Positions 33,593-42,314 of a stretch of DNA of 64,000 bases are shown one piece after another. Numbering within the stretch: the first letter of the stretch is position 1; each line of letters opens with the position of its first letter. The position numbers and the translations under genes were made by a program. Below the pieces are notes generated by a model, which saw only the letters and a program-made list of their open reading frames with translations, was not told where the DNA came from and searched no databases. The stretch comes from Acetobacter ghanensis (GTDB taxonomy: Bacteria > Pseudomonadota > Alphaproteobacteria > Acetobacterales > Acetobacteraceae), in NCBI RefSeq assembly GCF_001499675.1, contig NZ_LN609302.1:776896-840895 (forward strand), given 5' to 3'.

Positions 33593-34793
33593 CACAATAC
33601 TCGCGCTCGACCGCTCCGTGCGGCGCATAGACGCGGACGGGCACCTGTTTGTTGAGCGCTGCGTGCTGAGCGCCGCCGTGGTGTCGCCCTACTATGGCCG
33701 GGAAATACCGGGCGCGGAAGCGTTGGGCCTGAACCCTGACCAGATATACCAGCTTTACCGCGATGCTGACGCGCTGCGGGATGCCGCCGAGACGATCAAC
33801 GGCAAGCCCATCCTCGACATTCACCAGCCGATCAATGCCGAGGATCACCCGCGAGAGATTACGGTCGGCTCCGTCAGCAATGCCCGGTTTGAAGCCCCCG
33901 ACCTGATCGGTGAGCTTTCCATCTGGGACGGTGACGCGATCAAGTCCATTCAGGACGGCTCCAAACGCTGCGTGTCCGCTGGATACGCATACGATGCCGT
34001 CCCGGAAACTGGCGAAGTCAACGGCCAGCCCTACACGCTCAAGATGGTGAACATTCGGTTCAACCACTTGGCGCTAGTTGAATCCCCCCGCGTGCAAACG
34101 GCCATCATTGGCGACAGCGCGCTTTCACCCAAAAAGGAACAGAGCATGGCCGTACGTGTACCCATGTCCGCAGTGGCCAAGGTTGCTGCTGCCCTCAAGT
34201 CTGGTCGCCTTGCGCTCGATGCGTCCGAAGAGGACGTGAAGAAGTGCATGGACGATGACGATCAGGCCGAGGACGAAGAAGAGGAAGATAAGTCCGACAA
34301 GGATAAAAAGCCTTCTGACAAGCCTGCTGAGGATGAGTCCGAAGAAAAGCGCGAGCGCGATGAAAAGGTCGGCGGCGAAAAAGCTAATGCCGAACTGAAG
34401 GGCGAGCGTAAGGAAAAGGACCGCATCGAAGGCGAGGATGAGGAGGAAGACGCCAAGAAGGAAGATAAAAAGGCGCAGGACCGGGCGATCTCCCTTGCTG
34501 TAGATGCCGCCATCAGGGCCGAGCGCAGTCGCAACCGTGCGACAGAAGAGGCCAAGCGCCTTGTTGCTCCGCTGGTGGGCGAGGTACACGGCCTCGACAG
34601 CGCCGAGGACATTCTCCGCTACGCCCTGAAAGATTGCGGCGTGATGGGTCTGGATGGCGTGAATACGGCGGGCCTCAAGGCGCTGGTGAATGCGCAGGTT
34701 GGCGCACTCGCCCCCGCTCCGGTCATGGCCACCGATAGCGCGCCCGACAAGGGTAGCGTCCTGTCTGGCATCTCCGCCCCCCGCAAGCTGTAA
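33585..34793 (+). CDS. DUF2213 prohead protease fused to scaffold
   Basis: 402 aa. Residues 1-180 are the DUF2213 protease ([31 protein letters not shown]). Then comes a very acidic/lysine-rich segment (about 215-300) typical of a scaffold, and a helical tail. Protease and scaffold in one frame is usual for DUF1073-portal phages. ATG 33585 overlaps the previous stop by eight bases. Confidence 0.88.
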   Translation: MTDTILALDRSVRRIDADGHLFVERCVLSAAVVSPYYGREIPGAEALGLNPDQIYQLYRDADALRDAAETINGKPILDIHQPINAEDHPREITVGSVSNARFEAPDLIGELSIWDGDAIKSIQDGSKRCVSAGYAYDAVPETGEVNGQPYTLKMVNIRFNHLALVESPRVQTAIIGDSALSPKKEQSMAVRVPMSAVAKVAAALKSGRLALDASEEDVKKCMDDDDQAEDEEEEDKSDKDKKPSDKPAEDESEEKRERDEKVGGEKANAELKGERKEKDRIEGEDEEEDAKKEDKKAQDRAISLAVDAAIRAERSRNRATEEAKRLVAPLVGEVHGLDSAEDILRYALKDCGVMGLDGVNTAGLKALVNAQVGALAPAPVMATDSAPDKGSVLSGISAPRKL

Positions 34794-34805
34794 GGAAGCA
34801 GGCAA

Positions 34806-35810
34806 ATGCCTTTTCAGAGCGAAGTAAATTACAATTGGCCAGCGGGCTTTCCCGGTCGCTGGGCCAGTGAGAACCCCCGCCGCATCGTTATTCCCGGGCC
34901 CAACGGCTTCCGGGCGGGTGCTGGCGGCCTGACCATTGCGCGCTTTGCGTGGGTGCAGAATGACGGCGTGACGCTGCTCAACACCGCGCCTACCGCAACG
35001 GCTGGCTCCGGGGCTGCGGCCACTGCTGTTCTGTCCTCTGCCACGGTTTACACCGTTTCGGCTCTGGCGGTGAACGCTGGTGGCAAGGATTACGCTGTGG
35101 GGGATACGGCGGCGTTTGCTGGCGGTAAGGCTACTGTATCCACAATTGGCACAGGCGGTGTGGTGACAGGCGTTACCATCCAGTCTGCCACCGCTCAGAC
35201 CACTGACCCGACCGCCACGGGCGTTGCCACCACAACGAACGGCAGCGGCACGGGCCTGACCCTGAACGTGACGGCTACAGCCAGTCAGGAAGCTACCGGG
35301 GGCGTTGCGTCCATCACGGTTTCCGATGGCGGTACGGGCTATTCGGCAGCGCCGATTGTCTCCCTCACTGGTGGCGGCGGCACCGGCGCCACGGCTGTTG
35401 CCGTTGTGTCCTCTGGCGTTGTGACCGGCATTAACGTGGTCAGTGCAGGCACGGGTTACACGTCCGCCCCCACTGTGGTCATCACGGCCCAGACGGTCCC
35501 GAACGGTGCGCCGCAGGGCTTCGTCTACGCCGACCAGCAGGGCCTGACCACGGCCTACCTGCAGGAAGCCACCATGATGATCCCCGAGGGCTTCATGGCG
35601 CAGCTTGCAGAGGGCGGGGACGTGTTCGCAGCCTCCAGCACTCCGGCCCTTATCGGCCAGTCCGTATTTGCCTCCACCACCGATGGCAGCATCAGCACCG
35701 GCACCGCAGGCGCGACCATCGCGGGCTACATCGAAACTGCGTGGAAGGTCTCGCAGGGAAATGCCGCTGGCTCGCCCATCATCATCACCGGCCCTGTTGC
35801 GGCTGCATAA
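34806..35810 (+). CDS. Head decoration-like protein with inserted Gly-rich repeat domain
   Basis: 334 aa. The ends ([20 protein letters not shown] at the start and [19 protein letters not shown] late) form the capsid-associated part found just before DUF2184 capsid genes. Residues about 65-240 are a Gly/Thr/Ala-rich insert with units [20 protein letters not shown] and [13 protein letters not shown]. The same unit type is inserted in the tail sheath. Confidence 0.75.
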   Translation: MPFQSEVNYNWPAGFPGRWASENPRRIVIPGPNGFRAGAGGLTIARFAWVQNDGVTLLNTAPTATAGSGAAATAVLSSATVYTVSALAVNAGGKDYAVGDTAAFAGGKATVSTIGTGGVVTGVTIQSATAQTTDPTATGVATTTNGSGTGLTLNVTATASQEATGGVASITVSDGGTGYSAAPIVSLTGGGGTGATAVAVVSSGVVTGINVVSAGTGYTSAPTVVITAQTVPNGAPQGFVYADQQGLTTAYLQEATMMIPEGFMAQLAEGGDVFAASSTPALIGQSVFASTTDGSISTGTAGATIAGYIETAWKVSQGNAAGSPIIITGPVAAA

Positions 35811-35822
35811 GGAACCACAAGT

Positions 35823-36875
35823 ATGAACATGTTCCGCAAGGACGCGCCCCGTCTGGCACAGGACTGGGGCGTAGTCATGCCCGGTGTGCGCGGGTATTAC
35901 TCCGAGATGGCAGCCGATGCGCTGCCGCCCGGTCTGCCTGTTACCGCACCGAATAGCGGTATCCCCGCGATCTACACGACCTATACTGACCCGAAGATCA
36001 TCAAGGCGATTATCACGCCCACCAAGTCCGAGGGCATTTACGGCAGCGCCAAAAAGGGCGACTGGGTGACTGACACCGCGCAGTTCCCCATGGTCGAACT
36101 GTCCGGTTATGCCGTTGCGTATGATGATTACAGTCCGGCCGGCACGACCTCGGCAAATGCCAACTGGCCCCAGCGCCAGAGCTTCCACTATCAGACGTGG
36201 ACCAAATGGGGCGAGCGCGAGGTGGAACGCATGGGCGCAGCCAAGATCGACTGGGTGAACCAGCAGAACGAGGCATCCATTTCCGTACTGAACAAAAACC
36301 AGAACCAGATCAACCTGTTCGGTGTGTCTGGTCTGGAACTGTACGGCGCGCTGAACGACCCCCACCTGCCCGCAGCCATTGCGCCGCTGCCCAAGCTGAC
36401 CGTTTCCGGTACGTCTGGTGGGAACACATGGCTGGATACCGCCGACCCGATTGCAGTGTACAATGACATTCTGAAAGCGTTTCAGAAGCTCACTGTGCAG
36501 ATGGGTGGCAATCTGACGCTGGAAACGCCCATGACGCTGGTCATCCCGACCGAGCGCCAGCAGTGCTTGCTGTACACCAACCAGTTCCAGGTTGTTCTGA
36601 GCGACCTGCTCAAAAAGAACCTGCCCAACCTCAAGATTGAGACCCTGCCGGAAGCGGGAACCAATCTGAGCGGCGGCAACTCCAGCGTAACCATGATGCA
36701 GCTTTTTGTTGACGCTGTGGACGGGCAGGAAACTGTCACCACCGCATTCACCGAGAAGATGCGCGCCCATGCCGTTGAGCGGTATTCCTCCAACTTCCGG
36801 CAGAAAAAGTCGCAGGGCTCGTGGGGGACCATCTGGTTCTATCCCATGGCCTGCGTGACGATGACGGGGATCTGA
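35823..36875 (+). CDS. Major capsid protein, DUF2184 family
   Basis: 350 aa. HK97-fold capsid protein of the DUF2184 type: GDWVTDTAQFPMVELSGYAV, QTWTKWGEREVERMGAAKID, and near the end FRQKKSQGSWGTIWFYP. It follows the decoration gene by 12 bases and precedes the connectors, the normal order. Confidence 0.9.
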   Translation: MNMFRKDAPRLAQDWGVVMPGVRGYYSEMAADALPPGLPVTAPNSGIPAIYTTYTDPKIIKAIITPTKSEGIYGSAKKGDWVTDTAQFPMVELSGYAVAYDDYSPAGTTSANANWPQRQSFHYQTWTKWGEREVERMGAAKIDWVNQQNEASISVLNKNQNQINLFGVSGLELYGALNDPHLPAAIAPLPKLTVSGTSGGNTWLDTADPIAVYNDILKAFQKLTVQMGGNLTLETPMTLVIPTERQQCLLYTNQFQVVLSDLLKKNLPNLKIETLPEAGTNLSGGNSSVTMMQLFVDAVDGQETVTTAFTEKMRAHAVERYSSNFRQKKSQGSWGTIWFYPMACVTMTGI

Positions 36876-36879
36876 ACCA

Positions 36880-37302
36880 ATGACAGCAACATCTTCCAGA
36901 AGCGGCGCAACCGTGACCGTTATTTGTCGTATGCCATCCGGCCTTGTGATGGAACTGTACGACGAAGGTGCATTGCAGGCTCCGGCGCGTCAGGGTGCGC
37001 TTCCTGCCATCAAGGACAGCGTACGCTTGCAAGGGGCGCGGCGTGACCCGCGCTTCCACAAGAAAGACAACATCATGCTGGGCATGGGTGGCCGCACGGA
37101 AGTGGCCGCTGACTTCTGGGAGGCATGGACCAAGCAGAACGCTGAGTTCATGCCGCTCAAGAAGGGCCTGATCTTTGCCATGCCCAAAGAGGCCGATGCC
37201 GTCTCCCGCCTGTCGGAACTGCGGGACGAACGCACCGGGCTTGAAGGTCTGGACAAGGACAAGATGCCCGGCGTTACCCCTTTCGCCAAAGAGGAGTTCT
37301 GA
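36880..37302 (+). CDS. Hypothetical head-completion protein
   Basis: 140 aa. [20 protein letters not shown] followed by a basic segment and [20 protein letters not shown]; the end TPFAKEEF is typical of the small gene between the DUF2184 capsid and DUF4054 connector. No known biochemical role. Overlaps the next ATG by one base. Confidence 0.68.
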   Translation: MTATSSRSGATVTVICRMPSGLVMELYDEGALQAPARQGALPAIKDSVRLQGARRDPRFHKKDNIMLGMGGRTEVAADFWEAWTKQNAEFMPLKKGLIFAMPKEADAVSRLSELRDERTGLEGLDKDKMPGVTPFAKEEF

Positions 37303-37739
37303 TGCCCTGCACGACCACGACCGGCGTTGTCACGTTCGATTACACGGCGTGGTCGGCTCGGTATCCAGCGCTTGCCCAGAATGTGGATGCAACGCTGGCG
37401 CAGTCATACTTTGACGAAGCCACGTTCTACCTGAACAACACGCCATGTAGCCCTGTGCGCGACCTGAACAAGCGCGCATTACTGCTTGGCCTGCTGGTGG
37501 CGCATCTGGCCACCCTCTACCTGCCGCAGTCTCAGGGCGGCACAGGGGGGCTTGTAGGGCGGGTTTCTTCCGCCACTCGTGGCAGTGTTTCCGTTGGGAC
37601 CGACATGGGAAACCAGCAGGAGCGCGCAGCGTGGTTTAATCAGACCCAATTCGGCGCATCGTTCTGGGCCGCCACCCGCTATCTGCGGCAGGCCCGGTAC
37701 GTTCCCGGCTTTCCGCAAAGGCCCCGCATATGGCCGTAA
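37302..37739 (+). CDS. DUF4054 head-tail connector protein
   Basis: 145 aa. [63 protein letters not shown], then [12 protein letters not shown]: full DUF4054 pattern (adaptor between portal and tail). Overlaps the next gene by 10 bases. Confidence 0.88.
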   Translation: MPCTTTTGVVTFDYTAWSARYPALAQNVDATLAQSYFDEATFYLNNTPCSPVRDLNKRALLLGLLVAHLATLYLPQSQGGTGGLVGRVSSATRGSVSVGTDMGNQQERAAWFNQTQFGASFWAATRYLRQARYVPGFPQRPRIWP

Positions 37740-38266
37740 AGATCAAGTCCGTTGGTGGCGTTGGCCTTGAGAACGCACTCAAGCAGTTGCAGGAGAAGAT
37801 AGGGCAGGGGGCGCATGTGCGCTCCGGGTTTCTGGAGAACGCGACCTATCCTGATGGAACACCGGTGGCGCAAGTAGCCTATTGGGACGAGTATGGGACA
37901 AAGACAGCCCCGCCCCGCCCGTTTATGCGCACGGCCATTGCCAACAACAAGGGCGATTGGGGCAGGCTTATGGGGGCAGTGCTCAAGGCCACAGGCTATA
38001 ATGTCAATCAGGCATTAGCTCTGGTAGGTGAGAAGATCACCGATCAGGTCAAGCAAGAGATCGTCTCTTTCACGGCTCCAGAAAACTCCATGCTGACCAA
38101 CATCCTCAAGGAGAGATTCCCGACAGGGGATTACACCAAGGATGACTTCCTCAAGGCTGTTTCCGACCTCAAGCATGGGGCCACGGCAAGTCCCGGCAAG
38201 CCGCTTGTCTGGTCTGGGGTCATGCTCAATTCCGCGGCCTATGACGTAAAGGAGGGCCCGGAATGA
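37730..38266 (+). CDS. HK97 gp10-like tail completion protein
   Basis: 178 aa. [20 protein letters not shown] and [19 protein letters not shown] are the conserved core of the gp10-like neck proteins; the C-terminal [18 protein letters not shown] is also usual. ATGA coupled to the next gene. Confidence 0.85.
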   Translation: MAVKIKSVGGVGLENALKQLQEKIGQGAHVRSGFLENATYPDGTPVAQVAYWDEYGTKTAPPRPFMRTAIANNKGDWGRLMGAVLKATGYNVNQALALVGEKITDQVKQEIVSFTAPENSMLTNILKERFPTGDYTKDDFLKAVSDLKHGATASPGKPLVWSGVMLNSAAYDVKEGPE

Positions 38267-38646
38267 TCGACATATTCGGTGCGGCAGGGAGCCTCTGCGC
38301 GCCCATCAATCCGCACATAACCGGCACCCTCAAGGGCAGCACGGGAAGCGTCACAAACGACGACTTCTCCGTAACGCCCCAATACACCACGGCCACGGTG
38401 GAAATTGAGGTGCAGGCTGTCAGTTCTCAGGACTTGCAGCAGGTCGAGAACATCAATCAGCAGGCCGATATGCGCTCGGTCTATGTGCGCGGGGCCGTAC
38501 GGGCGCTGAACAGGCCGCTCCAGATCGGCGGCGATATTCTCACATTTTACGGCTCCGACTGGCTGGTAACGCAGCAGTTGGAGGAATGGGGCAACGGCGA
38601 ATGGTCGAAGGTTCTGGTAACTCGGCAGATGCCTACTACGTCATAA
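38263..38646 (+). CDS. Phage neck/tail joining protein
   Basis: 127 aa. SVTPQYTTATVEIEVQAVSS, QQADMRSVYVRGAVRALNR, and GSDWLVTQQLEEWGNGEWS. This is the small gene always found between gp10-like and the LIC_12616-type gene in this tail type; probable joining protein. Confidence 0.72.
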   Translation: MIDIFGAAGSLCAPINPHITGTLKGSTGSVTNDDFSVTPQYTTATVEIEVQAVSSQDLQQVENINQQADMRSVYVRGAVRALNRPLQIGGDILTFYGSDWLVTQQLEEWGNGEWSKVLVTRQMPTTS

Positions 38647-39161
38647 GCCCAACAGAGAGCGAGATTTACAAGGCGGTAGGGCAATGGCTCCAGAGCATTT
38701 TGCCCACAGGCATGGGTGTTGTTCAGGGCCAGCAGAACCGAAATGCTGCCCCCCGCGATCCATTTGCAGTCATGGTCATTATTGGCCGAGAGCGCATAGC
38801 CACTAATGGCTGGACCTATGACGGAAAGGCCACCCGCACCCTGACCGAACAGGTGCAGGTGACCATGCAGGTCAATCTGTTTGGCCCAGCCTCCAGCAAC
38901 CAGATGCAGGTTGTCACGGCCCTGTGGCGAGACATGCAGGCGGTTGATTTCTTCCGCTCCCTTGGCGTCCCCATTGCGCCCCTGACCACATCCACCACGC
39001 GGCAGCTTGGGTTTGAGACTGGCGAGCGCCAGTACGATGACCTGTGGACGGTTGACCTCACCATGCAGGTCACGCTGACCACTCGCCTGCCGCAGCAGTT
39101 TGCAACATCCATTCCCATCAATCTGGTTGAGGTCGTAACGGCCTATCCAGCAACGGAGTAA
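38601..39161 (+). CDS. Neck terminator-type protein (LIC_12616-like)
   Basis: 186 aa. SPTESEIYKAVGQWLQSILP, PFAVMVIIGRERIATN, VTMQVNLFGPASSNQM and GERQYDDLWTVDLTMQV match the tail-terminator-like family. Overlaps the previous gene by 46 bases; ATG 38601 or 38586 are both possible because no cleaner start exists. Confidence 0.75.
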   Translation: MVEGSGNSADAYYVISPTESEIYKAVGQWLQSILPTGMGVVQGQQNRNAAPRDPFAVMVIIGRERIATNGWTYDGKATRTLTEQVQVTMQVNLFGPASSNQMQVVTALWRDMQAVDFFRSLGVPIAPLTTSTTRQLGFETGERQYDDLWTVDLTMQVTLTTRLPQQFATSIPINLVEVVTAYPATE

Positions 39162-39164
39162 GTC

Positions 39165-40559
39165 ATGGGCAATATCCCCATTTCTCAGGCTGTGAAGGTT
39201 ATCCCCGGCGTACTGGCTGCGGGTTCTGGCCTGAACAACCTTTCCGCCCTGTTCGTCACGACTGCATCCAGCGCACTGGCAGCGGGGGCTGTAAAGTCTT
39301 TCACCTCTGCTGCGGATGTGGGGACAGCCTTTGGCAGCACCTCCATGCTGTACCAGATGGCGCAGGTCTATTTCTCGGGCTACGAAACCGCAGTTATGAC
39401 GCCGGGCACGCTGTATGTGGGGGCGGTTGCCTCTGCCGGTTCCGGGGCTACGGGCACGGCAACTGTGACTGACGGCGCGGTATCTGCCCTGACCGTTGGT
39501 GCAGGCGGGTCTGGTTACACGGCGGCTCCGCTAGTTGCTATAACGGGTGGCGGCGGCACTGGCGCAACGGCTACGGCTACTGTGTCGGGCGGTGCGGTAA
39601 CCGGATTCACCATTACCGCCCCCGGCTCTGGCTATACGTCTGCGCCCACGGTAACGATCACCCCGGCCCCTGCCAGTGATATTGACCCGCAGCTTGACGC
39701 CCTGCGCGCGGCAGAAGGCGGATGGAACGGTCTGGCCTTCGATGCCGAACTGGACGCGGATACCAAAGAAGCAGCCGCTCAGTGGGTCGGTACGCAGAAC
39801 AGTGAGGTGTTTGCCGCCATCGTGGACAGCGCCCCCAGCGCCACAGAGAACGAAAGCCAGACCGCGTTTGGTGTGTGGCTCCAGTCCCAGAGCATCAGCG
39901 GCGTTACGGCGCTGTATGGCACGTCTCCGCTGGTAGGGGCGCTGGCCATGGCGTGGATGGCCTCACTCTCCTTCGCCACCAACAACGGGCGGCAGACGCT
40001 GGCCTTTGTGCAGGACGCCTCTGGTCTGGTTGAGGCTGCTGTAACGGACGGAGCCACGGCATCCACGCTGGTTGCCAATGGGTATTCGTTCTACGGCTCC
40101 TACGCCAATGGCGCATCCCAGTTCGTGTTCATGCGCCCCGGACAGGTGTCGGGCAAGTTCCTGTGGGCGGATAGTTACGTCAATCAGATTTGGCTCAACT
40201 CCAACCTGACCAGCGACCTTGTGAACCTGCTCCTGACCACGGGCAACATCCCGTACAATACGGAAGGGGACACGCTGGTAGAGGCTGCGGTCAAAGACAC
40301 GATCAATCAGGCTCTGGCCTTTGGGGCCATCCGTACCGGCGTGAACCTGACCACGCTCCAGCGCCAGCAGATCAACAACGCGGCGGGCGTGACTACGGCG
40401 GCGGATAGTGTGGTGAACAGCGGGTATTACCTGAAACCCAACATCAGCACGGCCCCAGCCTCCTACCGTGTGAGCCGCACAACGCCGCCCGCGCAGCTTT
40501 GGTACGCAGATGGCCAGAGCGTGCAGTCCATCACCCTGAATAGCGTAGAGGTGCAGTAA
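39165..40559 (+). CDS. Contractile tail sheath protein, DUF3383 family
   Basis: 464 aa. [20 protein letters not shown] at the start, and [53 protein letters not shown] farther on, are DUF3383 sheath features, so the phage has a contractile tail. Residues about 90-168 are a Gly-rich insert ([33 protein letters not shown]) of the same kind as in the head decoration gene. Confidence 0.9.
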   Translation: MGNIPISQAVKVIPGVLAAGSGLNNLSALFVTTASSALAAGAVKSFTSAADVGTAFGSTSMLYQMAQVYFSGYETAVMTPGTLYVGAVASAGSGATGTATVTDGAVSALTVGAGGSGYTAAPLVAITGGGGTGATATATVSGGAVTGFTITAPGSGYTSAPTVTITPAPASDIDPQLDALRAAEGGWNGLAFDAELDADTKEAAAQWVGTQNSEVFAAIVDSAPSATENESQTAFGVWLQSQSISGVTALYGTSPLVGALAMAWMASLSFATNNGRQTLAFVQDASGLVEAAVTDGATASTLVANGYSFYGSYANGASQFVFMRPGQVSGKFLWADSYVNQIWLNSNLTSDLVNLLLTTGNIPYNTEGDTLVEAAVKDTINQALAFGAIRTGVNLTTLQRQQINNAAGVTTAADSVVNSGYYLKPNISTAPASYRVSRTTPPAQLWYADGQSVQSITLNSVEVQ

Positions 40560-40560
40560 C

Positions 40561-40995
40561 ATGGCGCTTGATATTACGGCAGCAAACAGCATCTTTGTGA
40601 TTACGGTCACATCGCTGTTTAACGCGCCTGTGCGGCTGGAGAACTATGCCGCAGACCGCGCATGGGATGCCCCGGAACTGGAGATGGCAGAAACGGCCAT
40701 GTCCATTGATGGCTACCTGAACGCGGGCTTTGTGCCGAACCCGGTTGACCAGACGGTATCCCTCTCTCCAGCCAGTTCCAGCATTGCGGTGTTTGAAGCC
40801 ATCATGACCGCGCAGCAGACGGCCCGGTCCATCTACCGGCTTGGTGGGGAAATCACCCTGACCAGCACGGGCCGCAAATACACCATGGTTAACGGTATTC
40901 TGCGCGCGGCCTCCGTGCTGCCCGCTGCCGGGCGCGTGCTGGAAACCCGGACGTTTGCCATCCGCTGGCAGGCCGTGACCCCGGCGGGGGTGTAA
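40561..40995 (+). CDS. Tail tube protein
   Basis: 144 aa. NSIFVITVTSLFNAPVRLEN, WDAPELEMAETAMSIDGYLN and YRLGGEITLTSTGRKYTMVN match the inner-tube protein that always follows the DUF3383 sheath. Starts one base after the sheath stop. Confidence 0.87.
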   Translation: MALDITAANSIFVITVTSLFNAPVRLENYAADRAWDAPELEMAETAMSIDGYLNAGFVPNPVDQTVSLSPASSSIAVFEAIMTAQQTARSIYRLGGEITLTSTGRKYTMVNGILRAASVLPAAGRVLETRTFAIRWQAVTPAGV

Positions 40996-40996
40996 T

Positions 40997-41476
40997 ATGG
41001 TCAAGCAGGTAACAGTCGTCTGCCCACATGAAGGGGCGGACAAGGGCAAGCGGTTTGTCATCACCCGCATGAGCGCTGTGGCGGCAGACCGGTGGGGCAG
41101 GCATTGCTTGCAGGCTGCCGCATCCTCGGGCGCGGATATTGCTGGGGTTGCGGCCGGGGGCGGTATTGCTGCCGTGGCTGCTGCTGGCATCGGCATCTTC
41201 GCGGCCATGGACCCGGCCCGCATGGATGAACTGATCGATCAGTTGCTCCAGTGCGTGCAGATGCAGCCGGACCCATCCAACCCGGCCATGTTGCTGCCGT
41301 GGGATGTGGTGTCCGCCGGCGAGCAGATTGAGGAAATCCCCACCCTCGGATGGCTCCAGAAGGAAGCATTCGCCCTGCATGTGGATTTTTTCAAAGGCGT
41401 AGGCCAGTTGTTCTCCCTTCTCACGCTCATGCTGGGGACGGAAAGCAACGCCCCTGCGCCCGCGTCTGCAACGTAG
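40997..41476 (+). CDS. Tail assembly chaperone (short form)
   Basis: 159 aa between tube and tape-measure genes. Start VKQVTVVCPHEGADKGKRFV, Ala/Gly-rich middle, and LGWLQKEAFALHVDFFKGVG. It binds the tape measure during tail assembly. The stop at 41474-41476 is followed in the -1 frame by an open ORF to 41601; a -1 slip at GGGG (41434-41437) would make the long form. Confidence 0.8.
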   Translation: MVKQVTVVCPHEGADKGKRFVITRMSAVAADRWGRHCLQAAASSGADIAGVAAGGGIAAVAAAGIGIFAAMDPARMDELIDQLLQCVQMQPDPSNPAMLLPWDVVSAGEQIEEIPTLGWLQKEAFALHVDFFKGVGQLFSLLTLMLGTESNAPAPASAT

Positions 41477-41601
41477 ATGAACGGCACGCCCTGGTAGTTA
41501 TGGAGGGGCTTGCGTCCCTCCACGACCTCCAGACCATTTACGACAGCGAGGACTTTGAGGACTTGCTGGAGATGGCCGTTGTGAAACGGTTTAATAGGTG
41601 A
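41438..41601 (+). CDS. -1 frame extension of the tail assembly chaperone
   Basis: The -1 frame is open across the end of the chaperone gene and contains an ATG at 41500 (MEGLASLHDLQTIYDSEDFE, then LLEMAVVKRFNR). As in other tail phages it is probably made as a fusion by programmed frameshift rather than alone: the codon pair CTG GGG at 41432-41437 allows the Gly tRNA to slip back by one. The ATG has no strong ribosome site. Confidence 0.62.
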
Positions 41602-41607
41602 TGAAAC

Positions 41608-41952
41608 ATGACTGATGCAGTGAAAACCACCCCCCTGACGGTTACTCTTTCATTCTCCGAGGGGGCTCCTGAGAACATCGCGGATATGATTAATGCGCTT
41701 GCGAGCCGCCTGCGTGATTTCGGAAACGCTATCGTAGGCGAATTGCCATTTTGCATCAGCGGGACGTCCGAGGTTGCTCACGCAGGGCGCGCGGACAATC
41801 TCACTGTTGCCTGCGGCATCACTGTGGATGAGTTCGACCGGAGGTTAGAGATTGCCCTCAAGCGCGCACTTGAGTCTTTTACGTCTCCCCCATTAACGGA
41901 GGATTATGGGCGCGCGCATGGGGGAAAGGCATGTGACGGGGATGATCTATAG
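41608..41952 (+). CDS. Hypothetical protein between chaperone and tape measure
   Basis: 114 aa. VKTTPLTVTLSFSEGAPENI, then MINALASRLRDFGNAIVGEL: a mixed fold, no known domain. Starts six bases after the frameshift ORF; its end overlaps the convergent Cas2-like gene by six bases. Confidence 0.58.
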   Translation: MTDAVKTTPLTVTLSFSEGAPENIADMINALASRLRDFGNAIVGELPFCISGTSEVAHAGRADNLTVACGITVDEFDRRLEIALKRALESFTSPPLTEDYGRAHGGKACDGDDL

Positions 41953-42237
41953 ATCCCATGTCCTCTTAGGATCCTTGAACCATTCAGCCAGCCTAGGGGT
42001 TCCGTAAGTTACCCATCCCTTCTTCTTCTGCCGAATGACGATCAACATGTCATGGTCGGGATATGGAAGTATTTTTACTATATCGTCCATGATTGTTTCG
42101 GTTGGTTTTGACGTATCCAAAAACCACACTGATTCCACGGGATGCCTGCAATCATAGGCGCGGAGATAGTCGTAAAGAGCGTCATATCCTTTATCGCCCG
42201 GCTTATGCAGATCGTAAGTGACCATAATTACTGACAT
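41947..42237 (-). CDS. Cas2-like (SinR-type) small ferredoxin-fold protein
   Basis: 96 aa. The start MSVIMVTYDLHKPGDKGYDA, the middle HPVESVWFLDTSKPTETIMD and the end HDMLIVIRQ follow the Cas2/VapD ferredoxin-like fold: a strand ending YDL, a helix, then a strand with Trp before a helix. No CRISPR array or cas gene is near, so it is a stand-alone relative. It is on the opposite strand inside the tail genes, as accessory (moron) genes are. GGAAGGAGAATCC precedes the ATG. Confidence 0.68.
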   Translation of the reverse strand: MSVIMVTYDLHKPGDKGYDALYDYLRAYDCRHPVESVWFLDTSKPTETIMDDIVKILPYPDHDMLIVIRQKKKGWVTYGTPRLAEWFKDPKRTWDL

Positions 42238-42314
42238 GTGGGATTCTCCTTCCCGCCCAGCCTGCCAGTACCTCCAATCCCCCACCAATCACATTTCCCC
42301 AGAAAGCCCTTCCC

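Noticed and set aside
34125..36770. An 881-codon minus-strand open frame across the head genes
   Set aside because: It is antisense to the protease, decoration and capsid genes, which are clear families. The long frame is a by-product of GC-rich codon use, and its translation is Gly/Arg/His-rich without domains.
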